Source of the DNA: Adiantum capillus-veneris
Taxonomy: Eukaryota > Streptophyta > Polypodiopsida > Polypodiales > Pteridaceae
Reading direction: 5' to 3'
Assembly (NCBI GenBank): GCA_014529385.2
Contig: CM043944.1
Location: 78,073,884-78,137,883 of the forward strand
DNA length: 64,000 nucleotides
Shown one piece after another: positions 11,614 to 25,325 of this stretch. Numbering within the stretch: the first letter of the stretch is position 1; each line of letters opens with the position of its first letter. A program made the translations under genes and the position numbers. The notes under the pieces were generated by a model. That model did no database searches and had not been told where the DNA came from. It saw only the letters and a program-made list of their open reading frames with translations.

Positions 11614-12052
11614 TGTTGGGAATTGTGAGATTCGTCCTATGATGGTGTGAATCTCCTCTATCCTATTAGGATACATATGTGGCACAAAACCATGTGATAG
11701 TATGTAGAAAAGGTATCTAAGGGTGTGGGTATCCATGGGGGTCATTACTAGAAGGTGTGGACTCACCTAGAGTTAGTTAATGGACTCCTAAAGTGTCCTG
11801 AAAAGTCACCCATGAGTTTGGAACTTGCATGGGCTAATTTGGAAGCCATCAGTGATGTCAAAGAAGCAGCCTACCCTAGCTCTATATAATGAGCTCTTTT
11901 GTACACACTTTTAGTTGAATCAATCAATCTAGTTTTGCGTCTACATTCTACTCTATCTCTATTGTGTAATTAACAATAAAAATAGCGTAACATTATTATT
12001 AGCAAGTTGATATTATGAATGGTTCTCTAACCTTCCCTTCCTAATCTCTACA
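11614..12052 (+). repeat. 3' LTR of the short non-autonomous element
   Basis: Begins TGTTGGGAATTGTG and ends CTCTACA, followed by TTCAT. It differs from the 5' LTR by many substitutions and small indels. Confidence 0.93.
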
Positions 12053-12057
12053 TTCAT

Positions 12058-14560
<2,503 letters not shown>

Positions 14561-15313
14561 TACATTCGTATCAAAGCTATTGGTTTCTCTTTTCTTGCTT
14601 AAGAAGAGAGGTCCTTAAGTTGTCCATGAAAGGTTGGACCTGTTCATTGCAAGAGGGTCAGTGGGATAGGGATCTATTATGTTGGTTGAAAAGGACTTAG
14701 TTCGAGGAGCACCATTGGGAACTATAGAATTAATAACGGAGTCTCTCGAGGCTTGCCCTTAGCTTAACCATTATTGAACTACTAGCAAGCTTAATAGGAA
14801 CCATAATCAACCGACTAAACCACGGATGTGGCTACTTGAGAGCTAATTTTCAAAGGTAAAGAAGAGTAGAAATTGAGGTTTTTGAGGGTACTAAAGCACA
14901 AAGTAGCATATACATAAGTTTAGTTAGCATGACTGACAATAATATAGAGTAGAATGAATATTGACAATTTTGATTTTTCACATGAAGGTGCTACTAATGA
15001 TGCCCCAATGTTTGTGAACTATCTTGTTACTAGGTTGCAACAAGCTATGGGCAACCTTACAAGCCAAAGCTACTCAACAACTTCATGCTTATGAAATTTC
15101 TCTGCCTCTCCAAGAAGAGAGAGAGCTTAGAAAGCCTCTTGTTGAGACTTTCAAAAGAAGGCGCTCTCCGATAAGAGAAGAGGAGTAATCCAATGAACGA
15201 GAAAGAAGTGAATCTCCGAATTCCTCTGAAGGTGTGTCTCCATGAAGACGCTAGTCTCCATGATCCCCAACTCCTCCCAAGAGGAAAAGATCATCCTATA
15301 GTCCTTCTCCTCT
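14561..15313 (+). mobile_element. Weak LTR-retrotransposon relic (primer site and gag-like sequence), interrupted at 15313
   Basis: A GTATCAAAGCTATTGG word at 14568 resembles a decayed tRNA-Met primer site. About 400 bases later are gag-like scraps (APMFVNYLVTRLQQAMGNL near 15000) and an Arg/Ser/Glu-rich stretch (RSPIREEE, near 15160-15190) with stops. The LARD LTR begins at 15314, so this relic appears to be the older host element. No LTR boundaries can be fixed. Confidence 0.4.
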
Positions 15314-16284
15314 TGTTAGCAGTGGCTAACATAGGCTACACCGGTTATGCATCAAGTGGGAGATATGCTATGGATGTCACTCAATACTTCCCACTCACTT
15401 TGTATAAGTCTTGGGCTCACTTGGAGTTCCAAAGTTGTATATGCTAGCTAGAGGCTCAAGCTTAAACCCATAGTAGAAGGGATTGTGGTGAATGCCTTTA
15501 AAAGGAAGCCTTTATGCAAGGAGGATTCATTCTTGAGTATCCACTCTTGAGGATACACTTTTGAGAGCTCCCTCTCTTTTGAGTGTTCATCTATGGCCTA
15601 ACCTTGAGCTTAATGTCCATGCTTAAGAGGCTAGTGCTAATCCATTTGTAACTAGAGTAAGCTCTTCTTGATTAATTTAATTCCTATTTTCTCATTAGTC
15701 TACTTCTTTTCTACATTTCATTATGCCATGAAGTAGTGTTACACTCTCATTATTCTAGATTTGAGAGAGGTATGTACTTCTTGCTATTAACCACTCATAT
15801 TCTTCCACAAGCATTCGATTTGTGAGATTTAACATCACTAATTAGGCTTATTAAGTTGGATCTTGATCTTGTAATTAGTGTGTGTACCCTATTGTTTGCT
15901 TGTGTGTAGATAGGTTTTATGAAACTCTTGCACCATTCACTTCGTGTGTATAGCTATTGATGAAGTGACGTGATTGGCATGTGGTGATTGGAGAGGCCAA
16001 CACCAATGTAATTAGTGTGTGCTTATCATTAGTGTTCTAATCTATGGTAAGTTGGACTTTAGTGGACCTGCTGTGTGTAGGAGTTGATTGATTAGTGATT
16101 AGAGCAGGTTTAGAGTTAGTCTTGCCATGGATAATCTCTACTTGCATTGGAGAGGCGATCTCTTGAATCCTCTATTTCTATTCATTCTATGTTCGTGCTT
16201 CCATGCCCTACTTGGGTTGCCAATCCACGGATTTGATAATATTGTGTGAGTTGCGATTAGGTCGTGCTACAACGCCTCCCAACA
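15314..16284 (+). repeat. LARD 5' LTR
   Basis: Starts with the stem-loop TGTTAGC-AGTG-GCTAACA and ends CCCAACA. It is aligned over its length with 28541-29521 and, inverted, with 29534-30519. Confidence 0.9.
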
Positions 16285-16286
16285 TT

Positions 16287-16307
16287 TGGCACCGTTGTCG
16301 GGGATCG
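16287..16307 (+). promoter_or_regulatory. Primer binding site (tRNA-Asp type) of the LARD
   Basis: Begins TGGCACCGTTGTCGGGGATC, two bases after the LTR end. It is close to the TGGCGCCGTTGCCGGGGA form of Athila/Tat elements, with two substitutions. Confidence 0.85.
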
Positions 16308-18275
16308 ATAATCTAAGCTAGTGAGTGTAGGATGTTTAGAATAGAGTAATTTCACGACTAATTTCTTGGTTTTTGAGTGTGTGTAACTCAATTTTTCGTT
16401 TGATTTGAGGATGATGTGCAAGTAAGAGTTATAAATATCTCAAACCCCCAATTCCAACTCCAATTTCACTAATTTCATACTAACCCTTGCTAATTTCTCT
16501 TCATTTCTATGCTAATTGTACTAATTTCATGGTAATTTCTACTAATTGTTGATTAAATTTGCTAACCTAACCACTAACATTGAAGTGTAATGTATGTTAA
16601 ATCCCCTTTTAAGAGGTGGAATCATCACTCTAATCAAGTTAATTGTACCAATTTATGCTTAATTTGATGATTTGAGTGTTTGATTTTTGGCCTACAATGG
16701 TCAATTTTGGAGTCAATTTGATGGTGCACACACTTGTGTGTGTAATGATGTGTCTTTGCGTAGAGCAAAGGAATAGCTTGAAGTGTGATTACGATGTAAG
16801 TGCACTCACTTGATTATGTCGGTTCTTGATTGATTAATGTGGTTCAATGTGTGCTAATTATTTGCTAAAATTAGGTGTGTAATTCAATTGACCTACACTT
16901 TGCATCTAGCTTGATTCACTTCGAATGAAATTGATAGTCAAATTTAATTTGACTAATGAAATTTGTGTGTATCAAGATAATGCTTAATTCTCATCAAGAA
17001 TTCATGTGTGTGCATAGAAATCATTGTGTGTGTGCATGCACCAAAGAGGGAAAAAAAACTGTCAAAAAATTCAAGTGTGTGTGCACCTAATCTTGAGTGT
17101 GTGCATGCATATAAAGTGATGGAATAGATGGTATATGAGAATGAAATAATTTAATTGATGTGTATGCTAGGCTAATTGAATCATTGGATAAACCTAATTG
17201 CCAAAAATTTGGGCAAAAATTGAGTGTGTGTACCCATCCAAGACCACTTGATTTTCAATGATTGATGCTCAATTGGGGCAATTCTTTTTGATTGAGAAAT
17301 GTGCATGAAACGTGTGTGCAATCATTAGGTATAAGCCTCAATTCATTGCCAATTGAGAAAAATTTGATCATTTGTGCTTAATTTTTTAGTGTGTGCATTG
17401 CTTGATTGGGTCAAAATAGTGTTAATTTTTTAGAAGTTAAGCATGCATGCATTCACTTATGCTTGATTGAGTTTGCAAGTTGAGCATTGCAATGTGGAAT
17501 TTATGTAGTTTTTGCATAAAATTTTGGCCTAAATTTGGGCGCGTGTGCCTACTCAATGGCATGTGCAATCTGGTGCTTGAATGAATGATTGAGAGCAATT
17601 ACTAATGATAATTGAAAGGCCTAAAAGATTGGTGTGTATAATCAAATGACTTGGTATGAATCAATTGTATACAATTGAGGATGATTTTATTATCATTGAT
17701 ATGTACGCCAATTGGATATGGTAAAAATTTGAATGATTTGTGCAATTTCTAGTGTCATAATCGAATGTGTATAGCCTCACAAAACAAAATGACAAATCTT
17801 ATGATTTGGATGATTAGATCATTGAGATATGAGAAATTAGTTTTGCAATGATTGAAAAAATTAGATTTAAATGAGCCAAAGAAGGTTTGATTACTCATCT
17901 TGTCTATGAATTGATGTATTGAGAATAAATTTTGAGCATAAATGGAAAAATGGGCGAGAGTGGATTAATAGTGTGTACAAATAGTGTGTACAAATAGATG
18001 AGAATTTAAATTTTAATGAGGATTGGACAAATATATTGTTTCATTACATGATGCATGTGGAATTCTAGCTGTTATAATGTTCAAATTGGTGTGTATGCAC
18101 CATCAAAGGACGCAAGAATTTTTTTTGATAGTTTGATCAGGCTCGGGATTACAAAAAAAAAGATTTTTTTATGAGCATATTTCATTTTTTGTCTGCCGAT
18201 GTATGCATCATTTCCCCCCCCTCACTAGCGGACACGGTAATTCCCCTTTATGATTCTAACGTGGGGACACCCTCC
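16308..18275. other. LARD interior, left part
   Basis: AT-rich and rich in TGTGTG words, with no open frame of note and no protein similarity. It runs directly to the TAA target duplication of the nested CACTA element. Confidence 0.7.
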
Positions 18276-18278
18276 TAA
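18276..18278. repeat. Left target duplication (TAA) of CACTA copy 2
   Basis: TAA before CACTACAAGAGG; the same TAA follows the right terminus at 25974-25976. A 3-bp duplication is standard for CACTA elements. Confidence 0.92.
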
Positions 18279-18290
18279 CACTACAAGAGG
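18279..18290 (+). repeat. Left terminal inverted repeat of CACTA copy 2
   Basis: CACTACAAGAGG; exact inverse at 25962-25973. Confidence 0.96.
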
Positions 18291-18300
18291 CTCTTCACAT

Positions 18301-18425
18301 TAGCGACGCTCACACAACGACGCTCAAAAAAAAAATTTCCCGGCGTCGCTATGAGCGTCGCAAATTTACAAAGAAATTTGCGACGCTCATAGCGACGCTT
18401 ATAGCGACGCTCATAGCGACGCCAG
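18301..18425. repeat. 5' subterminal repeats with a perfect 25-bp hairpin
   Basis: GCGACG/CGTCGC units recur at close spacing. Positions 18343-18367 and 18374-18398 form a perfect 25-bp inverted repeat around the six-base loop ACAAAG; each arm carries two CGTCGC cores. By analogy with En/Spm, this would be the binding region for the element's second protein. Confidence 0.85.
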
Positions 18426-18458
18426 CTGGGGTAAAAAAAATAACCGAGCGCGCCCAAA

Positions 18459-18486
18459 AACTCAGATCTCAGATCTGAGTTTTTCG
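18459..18486. repeat. Conserved palindrome in the CACTA leader
   Basis: An imperfect palindrome of AAAACTCAGATCT and AGATCTGAGTTTT halves. Copy 1 has the same feature at about 5010-5040 with small changes, so it has been kept in both copies. Confidence 0.65.
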
Positions 18487-18520
18487 GCGCCCTCAAGCAA
18501 AGAGCAGGTAACGCTCTCCC

Positions 18521-18521
<1 letters not shown>

Positions 18522-18592
<71 letters not shown>

Positions 18593-18710
18593 AGAGGAAG
18601 GAGAGCCAGGTATGCTCCTTCCCTCTCCTCATTCTCATGTTCCCTTCCCCTCTTTCTCTCTCCCTCGCTCTCTCTCTCACACACACACATACACACACAC
18701 ACATAGTGTT

Positions 18711-18752
<42 letters not shown>

Positions 18753-18965
18753 TGCAAAAACGCACACACATACATAAACAAAGAATGCACACACACATTG
18801 AGAGAGAAAAAGAGAGAGAGAGCATGCATAAACAAAAAACGCACGCATTGAGAGAGGAAAAGAGAGAGAGAACATGCATAAACAAAAAACGCACACATTG
18901 AGAGAGGAAAAGAGAAAGAAAACATGCATACGATCCAAAAAAACGCACACACATTGAGAGAGAAA
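18522..18965. repeat. Microsatellite cluster in the CACTA leader
   Basis: Alternating (CT)n, (AC)n, (GA)n and ACGCACACATTGAGAGAG-like units. The same type of cluster is at about 4470-4980 in copy 1. Long frames here on both strands encode only Leu/Ser, Arg/Glu or Cys/Val strings and are not genes. Confidence 0.9.
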
Positions 18966-19233
18966 GAAAGAGAAACTAAGGGACCGTCGTAGAAAACTAA
19001 TTAAAATTAAAAGACCTAAAGATCTAGCCGACGAGGAGTTGAACTGAAGACCTATTATTCAAGAGAGAAATGGCATAATCAATCTATCATACTTGGCATG
19101 GGTGATAGAAAGGTTATACCATTTATCTCTTTTTATTGGCACACACATCCACACACGCGCACACACACAGGAAGAAGAGAGTTATAACGTCGTAGGAAAC
19201 TATCTTAAAAGACGTTAAAGATTAGGTTATATG

Positions 19234-19640
19234 TAGACTTACATTAAATTAGATTTAGGTTTATTTTTAACTAGATTTACGTTTATTTAAGCTAGATTTA
19301 GATTTACGTTATATTAGATTAGATGCGGGTCTCCATAGACTGCGATGCCTGCATGAAGCGGGTGAAGAAAGCCCTCAATGGAATATAGGGTATTGCTGCC
19401 TTCACTCATGGTGGGCTCCGTCGATCCAAAAGTACTGGTGAAATGTCTTCAGAAGATAGGGAAGAAGGTGGATCTTCAGGGCAGCAAGAGTCACTACATC
19501 CCCGACACAATGACCATCTAGACAACCTCTAGTCATTAGACTTACGTTAAATTAGATTTAGCTTTATTTTTAGTTAGATTTACGTTTATTTAGATTTACG
19601 CTTATTTACGTTAGATCGAGTCCACGCAAGAATTACTTAC
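19234..19640 (+). repeat. Direct repeats flanking the captured HMA fragment
   Basis: A block of about 55 bases starting GACTTACATTAAATTAGATT near 19229 recurs starting GACTTACGTTAAATTAGATT near 19539. The HMA fragment lies between the two. The blocks belong to the AATCTAA-like low-complexity part of the leader. Confidence 0.6.
19323..19521 (+). pseudogene. Captured fragment of a heavy-metal-associated (HMA) domain gene
   Basis: From 19323 the translation reads MRVSIDCDACMKRVKKALNG, the start of an HMA fold with the metal-binding CxxC pair (CDAC). After an in-frame TAG and a frame change, 19409 onward reads VGSVDPKVLVKCLQKIGKKV, the matching end of an HMA domain as in plant isoprenylated metal-binding proteins, which handle copper, cadmium or other ions. 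The loop between is shortened. It lies in the non-coding leader of the CACTA element with no transposase similarity, and I see no equivalent in copy 1. I infer capture of a host exon fragment followed by decay. Confidence 0.72.
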
Positions 19641-19905
19641 GGTTTAGGGTTTAGAGTTAGACGAACAGTGAAAAGATCTACTGTGAAAAGATGTTAAGAT
19701 GAAGTGAAGTGCTACAGCTAGAGAAGAGGCAAAGGGATTTTGTCCACTACATGCAGTATCATGTAGACGTGGGTGTCTAGATTTCTTGTACCCACAAATA
19801 TAGGTATTGACCAATAAAGACGAGATTATAACCCGGTGGTTCTGATCTCCGTGCACCTCTAGACCGAGGTGTGCGGGGATTGGACATGACTAGAGAATGT
19901 GAGGT

Positions 19906-19955
<50 letters not shown>

Positions 19956-20017
19956 GACGAAGAATGCCAATAGAATATTAAATTTGTTGTCCAGGTTATA
20001 AGTTTTTTATCCTCATT
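19522..20017. other. CACTA copy 2 leader upstream of tnp2
   Basis: Contains a (GA)n tract at 19909-19951 that matches the (TC)n tract of copy 1, and conserved sequence leading to the tnp2 start. It presumably holds the transposase promoter, but no specific TATA or start site can be assigned. Confidence 0.5.
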
Positions 20018-23000
20018 ATGAGTAGCGACGAGGATGTGGGACCGTCCAACCGAAACACCTATCTCTCAACGAGGGTCTTATGTCCTTGTAATCAATGCAA
20101 GCATGCTGTGCGACGGACAAGACGTGTTTCTTTGCAGCACATTCGCGAATTTGGCGAGTTCGATCCATCTATTATAGATCGAGTTGTTGCCAATTATAAC
20201 TCGTCGGACTCTGACGCTGGCCAACAAGCAGCAATCTTGCAACCCAATAGACGTATTCGCAGGCGCTTTGGTCAAGCAGCATATGTGAGGCCACAAGATG
20301 TAGCCTCTGACAGCTCGGGGGATGATCATGCATAGCACATTCCCAACGAGGCAATGTTTGAGCCCGAGATTGATGAAATGATCGAGACGATCATGGATTC
20401 AGAAAGGCTTATCTATGATGATATGAAAAGTGAAGCCGATACATCATTGTATAATGGAGCACGTATGTCTAGATTGAAAGCACTCCTGGTTCTTCTCAAC
20501 ATGCAGGCAAAGTTTGGATGGAGTGACACTAGCGTCACAGCGCTTTTCAGGTGATCTATTACAATTAGTTTACTTTAATAGAACTCTAAATGTATAATGA
20601 TCTGATAGATTTTTACACGACTGTATCATATTTTTATGTTGTGTAGATTGCTGAAAGAGCACATTCTACCAGCTGACAATGTGATGCCAGATTCCCGAGA
20701 TGAAGCAAGAAAGATTTTGCGAAACTTGGGGATGGATTACAATTCTATCCACGCTTGTCCTAATGACTGCATTCTTTTCAGAGGGGAATACACAGACATG
20801 GAGAAGTGTCCGAAATGTGATTCCGAAAGATATCGAGTAGATCTCCACGGGACAAAAATTCCACAAAAGGTTTTGCGACATCTTCCTTTGCTTCCTCGCA
20901 TCAAGCATTTCTTCGAATGTAAGTCCATGGCCGCCCTAGCATCATGGCATGAGGAGAATAAATCTTCGGATGGTGTGCTACGAATTCCTGCAGATTGCGC
21001 AGCCTGGAAACATATAGATGGAACATGGTCGGATTTTGCCAGGGAAGCTCGAAATTTGCGCTTAGGCCTGGCTATGGATGGCGTAAATCCATTTGGTCAA
21101 AGATCAACATCTTACAGTGTATGGCCCGTTGTCATCGTCAACTACAACATTCCCCCGTGGTTGACTACGAAGAAGGGGCACCTATGGCTAAGCTTGATTG
21201 TGCCAGGGCGATATAAAGTGGGGAATATGGATGTGTATCTTCGTCCACTATTGGAAGAGCTACAACAATTGTGGATTGGCATAGAGGTGGTGGATATGAG
21301 CCGACACACAGGACGACGGAATGCTTTGATCAGAGGTATTCTAATGTGGACCATGCATGACTATCCCGGGCTAACAGAATGCTCAGGTGATCTATTGACA
21401 CTCCTCTCTCAGACACTGTAAATCTTGTTTTTCCCCATAGTTGATCTATTATCATGTGTATACATGCAGGGCTTCAAACAAGCGGATACAGAGCATGTGT
21501 CACATGTGGACCTAGACTGAATGCACGTAGGGCACCCTCACTGAAGAAGCAAATCTACGAAGGTCATCAAGCGTATCTTCCGGAGAATCATGTGTTACGC
21601 GACGGCTTTTTGGGAAGAGAGCCACCAAGGATGTCTGCACAAGCATGGTTAGAGCAGAAGGAGATGTGCGATGACGGATTGCCTCCAGGGATGAAGAGAC
21701 TATCTCTATGGTACGAGTTACCATACTGGCCCCGACTCGTGATCAATCACTTGCTCGATCCAATGCACATATTCAAGAATGTGGGTAATCTACTATGGGA
21801 CCATTTGACCGGCAAGAAAGATACTTTGGGAGCCAGAGTTGACCTTAGAAATGTGGATCGTATGGAGCAATATTGGCCGCAAACAGCGTCTGATGGATCG
21901 ATAAAACTTCCTAAAGCACCATGGATTTTCATAGGAGCCCAAGAACGCAAAGTAAAAGAGGCCATTCGATCTTTGCGGACCCCCACTGGCGTAATGCACT
22001 CGCTCCGAACGTGTTTTACTAAAGAAGGAAAGCTTACCGGTTTGAAGTCACACGATTGGCATAAAATGTGTCAGGTACGTTCATAGTGGACTTTAATATC
22101 ATTGCATAAAATGTGGACTTTAATATCATTGCTGCACATACTTTACAGTTTATTTTACCGGTTGCCATTGAGGGATGTTTGTCTCTCGACATCCGTAACA
22201 CAATCTACAAACTTGCAAAGTTGGTGCAATGGATCTCACAAAAGGAGATCGACGTAGACTCCATACCATTCGCCAAACTAAATGCTGCGGAGCTTGTGTG
22301 CATGTTTGAGAAACATTTTCCTACTACAATACTAACCATTCAGGTGCATCTTCTTATTCACATAGTTGATGAGGTGGAAATAGCTGGCACAGTTCATTCC
22401 AGATGGATGTTCTTCTTAGAGCGTTTCATGAAAACGCTTAAGGGATATGTGCGTCAAAAGGCACGTCCGGAGGGTAGCATGGCAGAAGGTTGGTTGGTAT
22501 CAGAGTCCCTAGTGTACATTGGAGAGTGGCTAGACGGATTTGATAAATCCCGGGACACGCTATGGCGAACCATAGATGATGAGCGCATATCTGGGATTGT
22601 CATGTGCAATCTCGGTGTTGAGAAGAAGATGACGGAAGATCTAGAGGCTAAAATCAACCGATTTTGCATGCTTCACAATCCAGTGATGCAAAAGTGGATT
22701 TCACAATATGAGGATGCAAAGCAAGAGCAACAAAGGGCACGAATCGAGTGGAGACGGGGAAGACGACCACCGATGCACTATCCAGCGGTTCTGGAGAGCC
22801 TACCAACCTTCATGAGCTTAAGATGGTTGCACAACCAATTGAAAAGCGCACAACAATGCGGTGACGAAGTGACTGAAGAAGAGTGGGAGTACTCTCGGGG
22901 TTGCGCGACCAAGGTAAGTTTGCAATGTACGACTAGCAAGTGACTTTATTTATAAACGTTTGAACGGCCACTCATAATCTTTGTTCGTTGTAGTATAGGT

Positions 23001-23739
23001 CATACACAGCAGCATGGTGTAAAGGTTGACATTTTAGGGTGGAACGAATCGACAAAAAGCGTTTTACTCAAGATTGTGGAATCATGGCAAAATTTGAACA
23101 GTCTAGTCGACGACGTTCCTCTGATGCAGATCCCGTGGTGGCGGAACTCACTTACTTCGGCACGCTGCAAGAGATTTTGAGGATCGATTACAGAGGATTT
23201 TTTGTCGACTTGTTCGACGTGCAATGGTTCAAGATAATCATGGAGGGTCGAAACGCTACTGTGCGTAGAGGAGAGTCTGGTTTTCTTGAGGTGGATTCTA
23301 CTAAGAAATGGACTGACCTAAGAGACACTTTCGTACTACCCGAGCATTGTGAACAAGTAAGTATATAAATAGTTAACATCCCCCTTTTACAAGTTATGTG
23401 GCTCTCATGTAAGTTATGTGGCTCTGGCAGGTAGTATTTCATCCTACAAAGTCTACATCAAACTGGTGGTACGTCATAGAGGTAGCCCCTCGTAGTGCAA
23501 GGACGTATGAAGGCTACCATGTGCCAATCACAACGACATCAATGGAGGAGATCAGAGAAGATGCTCAATCAGAAGCCGCTGCGGTGGTGCCAGACGAGCA
23601 TCAAGATGCTACTACTCTATATGGGGTGCATGCAGAGGAGCTACAAAATGAAACAGAGGATATGTGTTTAAACGGAGAGCTCTATATAGATATAGGAAGT
23701 TATGCTGAGTTATGCGAGGATGAGAGAGAGATCTCTTAA
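20018..23739 (+). pseudogene. CACTA tnp2-type transposase (TNPD-like) with in-frame stops
   Basis: Six exons with GT-AG borders can be drawn: 20018-20550, 20647-21386, 21470-22074, 22149-22913, 22994-23356 and 23431-23739. Phases join correctly at the first four borders. Domains in order are a transposase-associated Cys motif (CPCNQCKH), the tnp2 core (GLAMDGVNPFGQRSTSY, NYNIPPWL, DVYLRPLLEELQQLW), the downstream tnp2 section (LLDPMHIFKNVGNLLWDHL), DUF4218 (HLLIHIVDEVEIAGTVHSRW) and DUF4216 (GTLQEILRIDYRGFFVDLF). Stops: a TAG at 20333-20335 in exon 1 before MFEPEI, and a TGA at 23027-23029 in exon 5. The second TGA also occurs in copy 1. The rest is well preserved, so loss of function looks recent or partial readthrough would be needed. 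Confidence 0.9.
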
Positions 23740-24011
23740 AGCCACAAATATTGTATTTGAACAATTTTGCTCCGTGCTGTAAAAGCTCTAGCTCTCTAAG
23801 TAGCTTCCATGGTGTGTAATGCTCTTTTCTACTCGCGCTCACATCTTTTGATTGAAAATTCTGAGTTTTCGACTTGCCTCTTCTATCACTCGATTCATTG
23901 CGTCATTGTATTTATATGCGTCATTACGTCATTGTATTTAATGGTCTTTGCGTCATTGTCTACTCTATTCATTCAATAAGGAGTTTAAATATTCGTGTGT
24001 TTAATGCAGGT

Positions 24012-25325
24012 ATGGATGATGAGGAGTTTCTTTCTTCTTTGTCACCGCAGCAGAGACAGTGGTACGTGGAGCGTCATCGCTCTGGCGCATCATCGCGCGT
24101 TCCTACACCATCCGCATCTCCCTCTCTTTCGGAGCATTCGGCGCGCTCCGAAGCTTCGGCGTCGACGAGACGAGCGTCACACTCGTCTAGACACCGGCGC
24201 TCTAGTGGTGGCGGTGGCGGTTGTTGTGGGGATTCCGCCACCGATGCCTCCACACCGCCTCGTGTTCGACGAGGCTCTTTACCCTCCCCTTCTTTGCCCG
24301 CCCCCACACCAGCCACAACATCGCCGTCTACGCCAGGTTTTGCACGGCTGACTGTTCCTAGAAGCTACACACCTCTACCTACTCCGCCAGGAGCCACCCC
24401 ACTCGACACTCCTCGCTTCGGCGCCCAGACGCCGATGGAGACACCTGACGTCCGTACCCCCATCGACACGCCGCTAGAGACCCCTGCCGGGACACCCAGG
24501 TTCACGCGTCACCGGCCAGAGGGCTTGCCTTACTCCGTCGACATCAGCGGCGGCATCATCATGGATGATGACGGCAAGAAGGTGATCTCGCGCATGCGTG
24601 GTCTTTGCTCTCAGCTGTTTAGACACTATATACTAAACAAATGGAGTGAAGTACCAAGTGATTTAAAAAACAGAGTCATCAGCATACTTCATGATGAGTT
24701 TCCCGTTCCAACACGGGATCAGCGCTTCAATGAAGACCTGATGAAGATTCGAATGCGCGAATACTGCAAACACAAGCGTTCCGAAGTGCAAAAAGCAATC
24801 AAGAATGGGTGGAATAGGCCAGATTGGCTGGCCAAAGAAGATTGGAAGAATGCGAAGAAAGCAGCGCGCGAGAATCCCGACAAGTGGAAGCAACAAAAGG
24901 ATGCAGCCAGAGCGCGAGTAGAGGCAGGGAGCTCGCACCACTTGGGGAGCGGTGGATGGGCATCATTTGAGGCCGATTTTGTAAGTCTTTTCACATTGCT
25001 CTTTATGCATGTTCGATAGTTTAGGGTTTATGAGTTTTTTAGTTCTAACATAATGAAATCTTTGTATGTTTTGACAGTGGTCGATGACAGGACGTGATCC
25101 CACACCGTACGAGCGCGAGTACGCAGGCAGGAAGGGCTTAAACGCCCTGATGGACATTCTCAGTTCTCGCGGCGGCATGGTTAGTATTAGGGTTTACTCT
25201 TTTTTATTTTTTGTATTGTTTTATAAATGTCGTTATATGTTTATATTTACTGAAAACTGTCTTATTGTCTTTTTTTGCAGAATCCGACAAATACGCCGCT
25301 TGGACGCGATGAGACGTCTGATTAG
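24012..25325 (+). CDS. En/Spm-type second transposon protein (TNPA-like), apparently intact
   Basis: Exons 24012-24980, 25078-25179 and 25281-25325 join in phase 0 at GT-AG borders and give 371 residues ending LGRDETSD. The start at 24012 (MDDEEFLSSLSPQQRQW) lies just after an acceptor-like TGCAG, so a 5' untranslated intron is likely. Residues about 25-190 are low-complexity Ser/Arg and Thr/Pro-rich (TPLPTPPGATPLDTP). About 240-323 match the plant En/Spm (Ptta) domain: LKNRVISILHDEFPVPTRDQ, KRSEVQKAIKNGWNRPDW, AREARENP-like Lys/Ala helix. In Spm the equivalent protein binds subterminal repeats and helps excision. No internal stop is seen, unlike the upstream tnp2. Function is inferred from family and position. 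Confidence 0.82.

Larger units (their letters stand above)
9623..12052 (+). mobile_element. Complete short non-autonomous LTR retrotransposon (2,430 bp)
   Basis: Two LTRs of 435 and 439 bp (9623-10057 and 11614-12052) start TGTTGGGAATTG and end in TACA. The 5-bp target duplication TTCAT is at 9618-9622 and 12053-12057. A primer site starting TGGTATCAGAGTC lies at 10060, matching the initiator-methionine tRNA type used by many copia and some gypsy elements. A purine tract (AAGGGGAGGAT) abuts the 3' LTR. The 1.56-kb interior has no gag or pol frame, so it must have been moved in trans. Its size is between TRIM and LARD classes. The LTRs differ at many positions, so the insertion is not recent. 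Confidence 0.93.
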
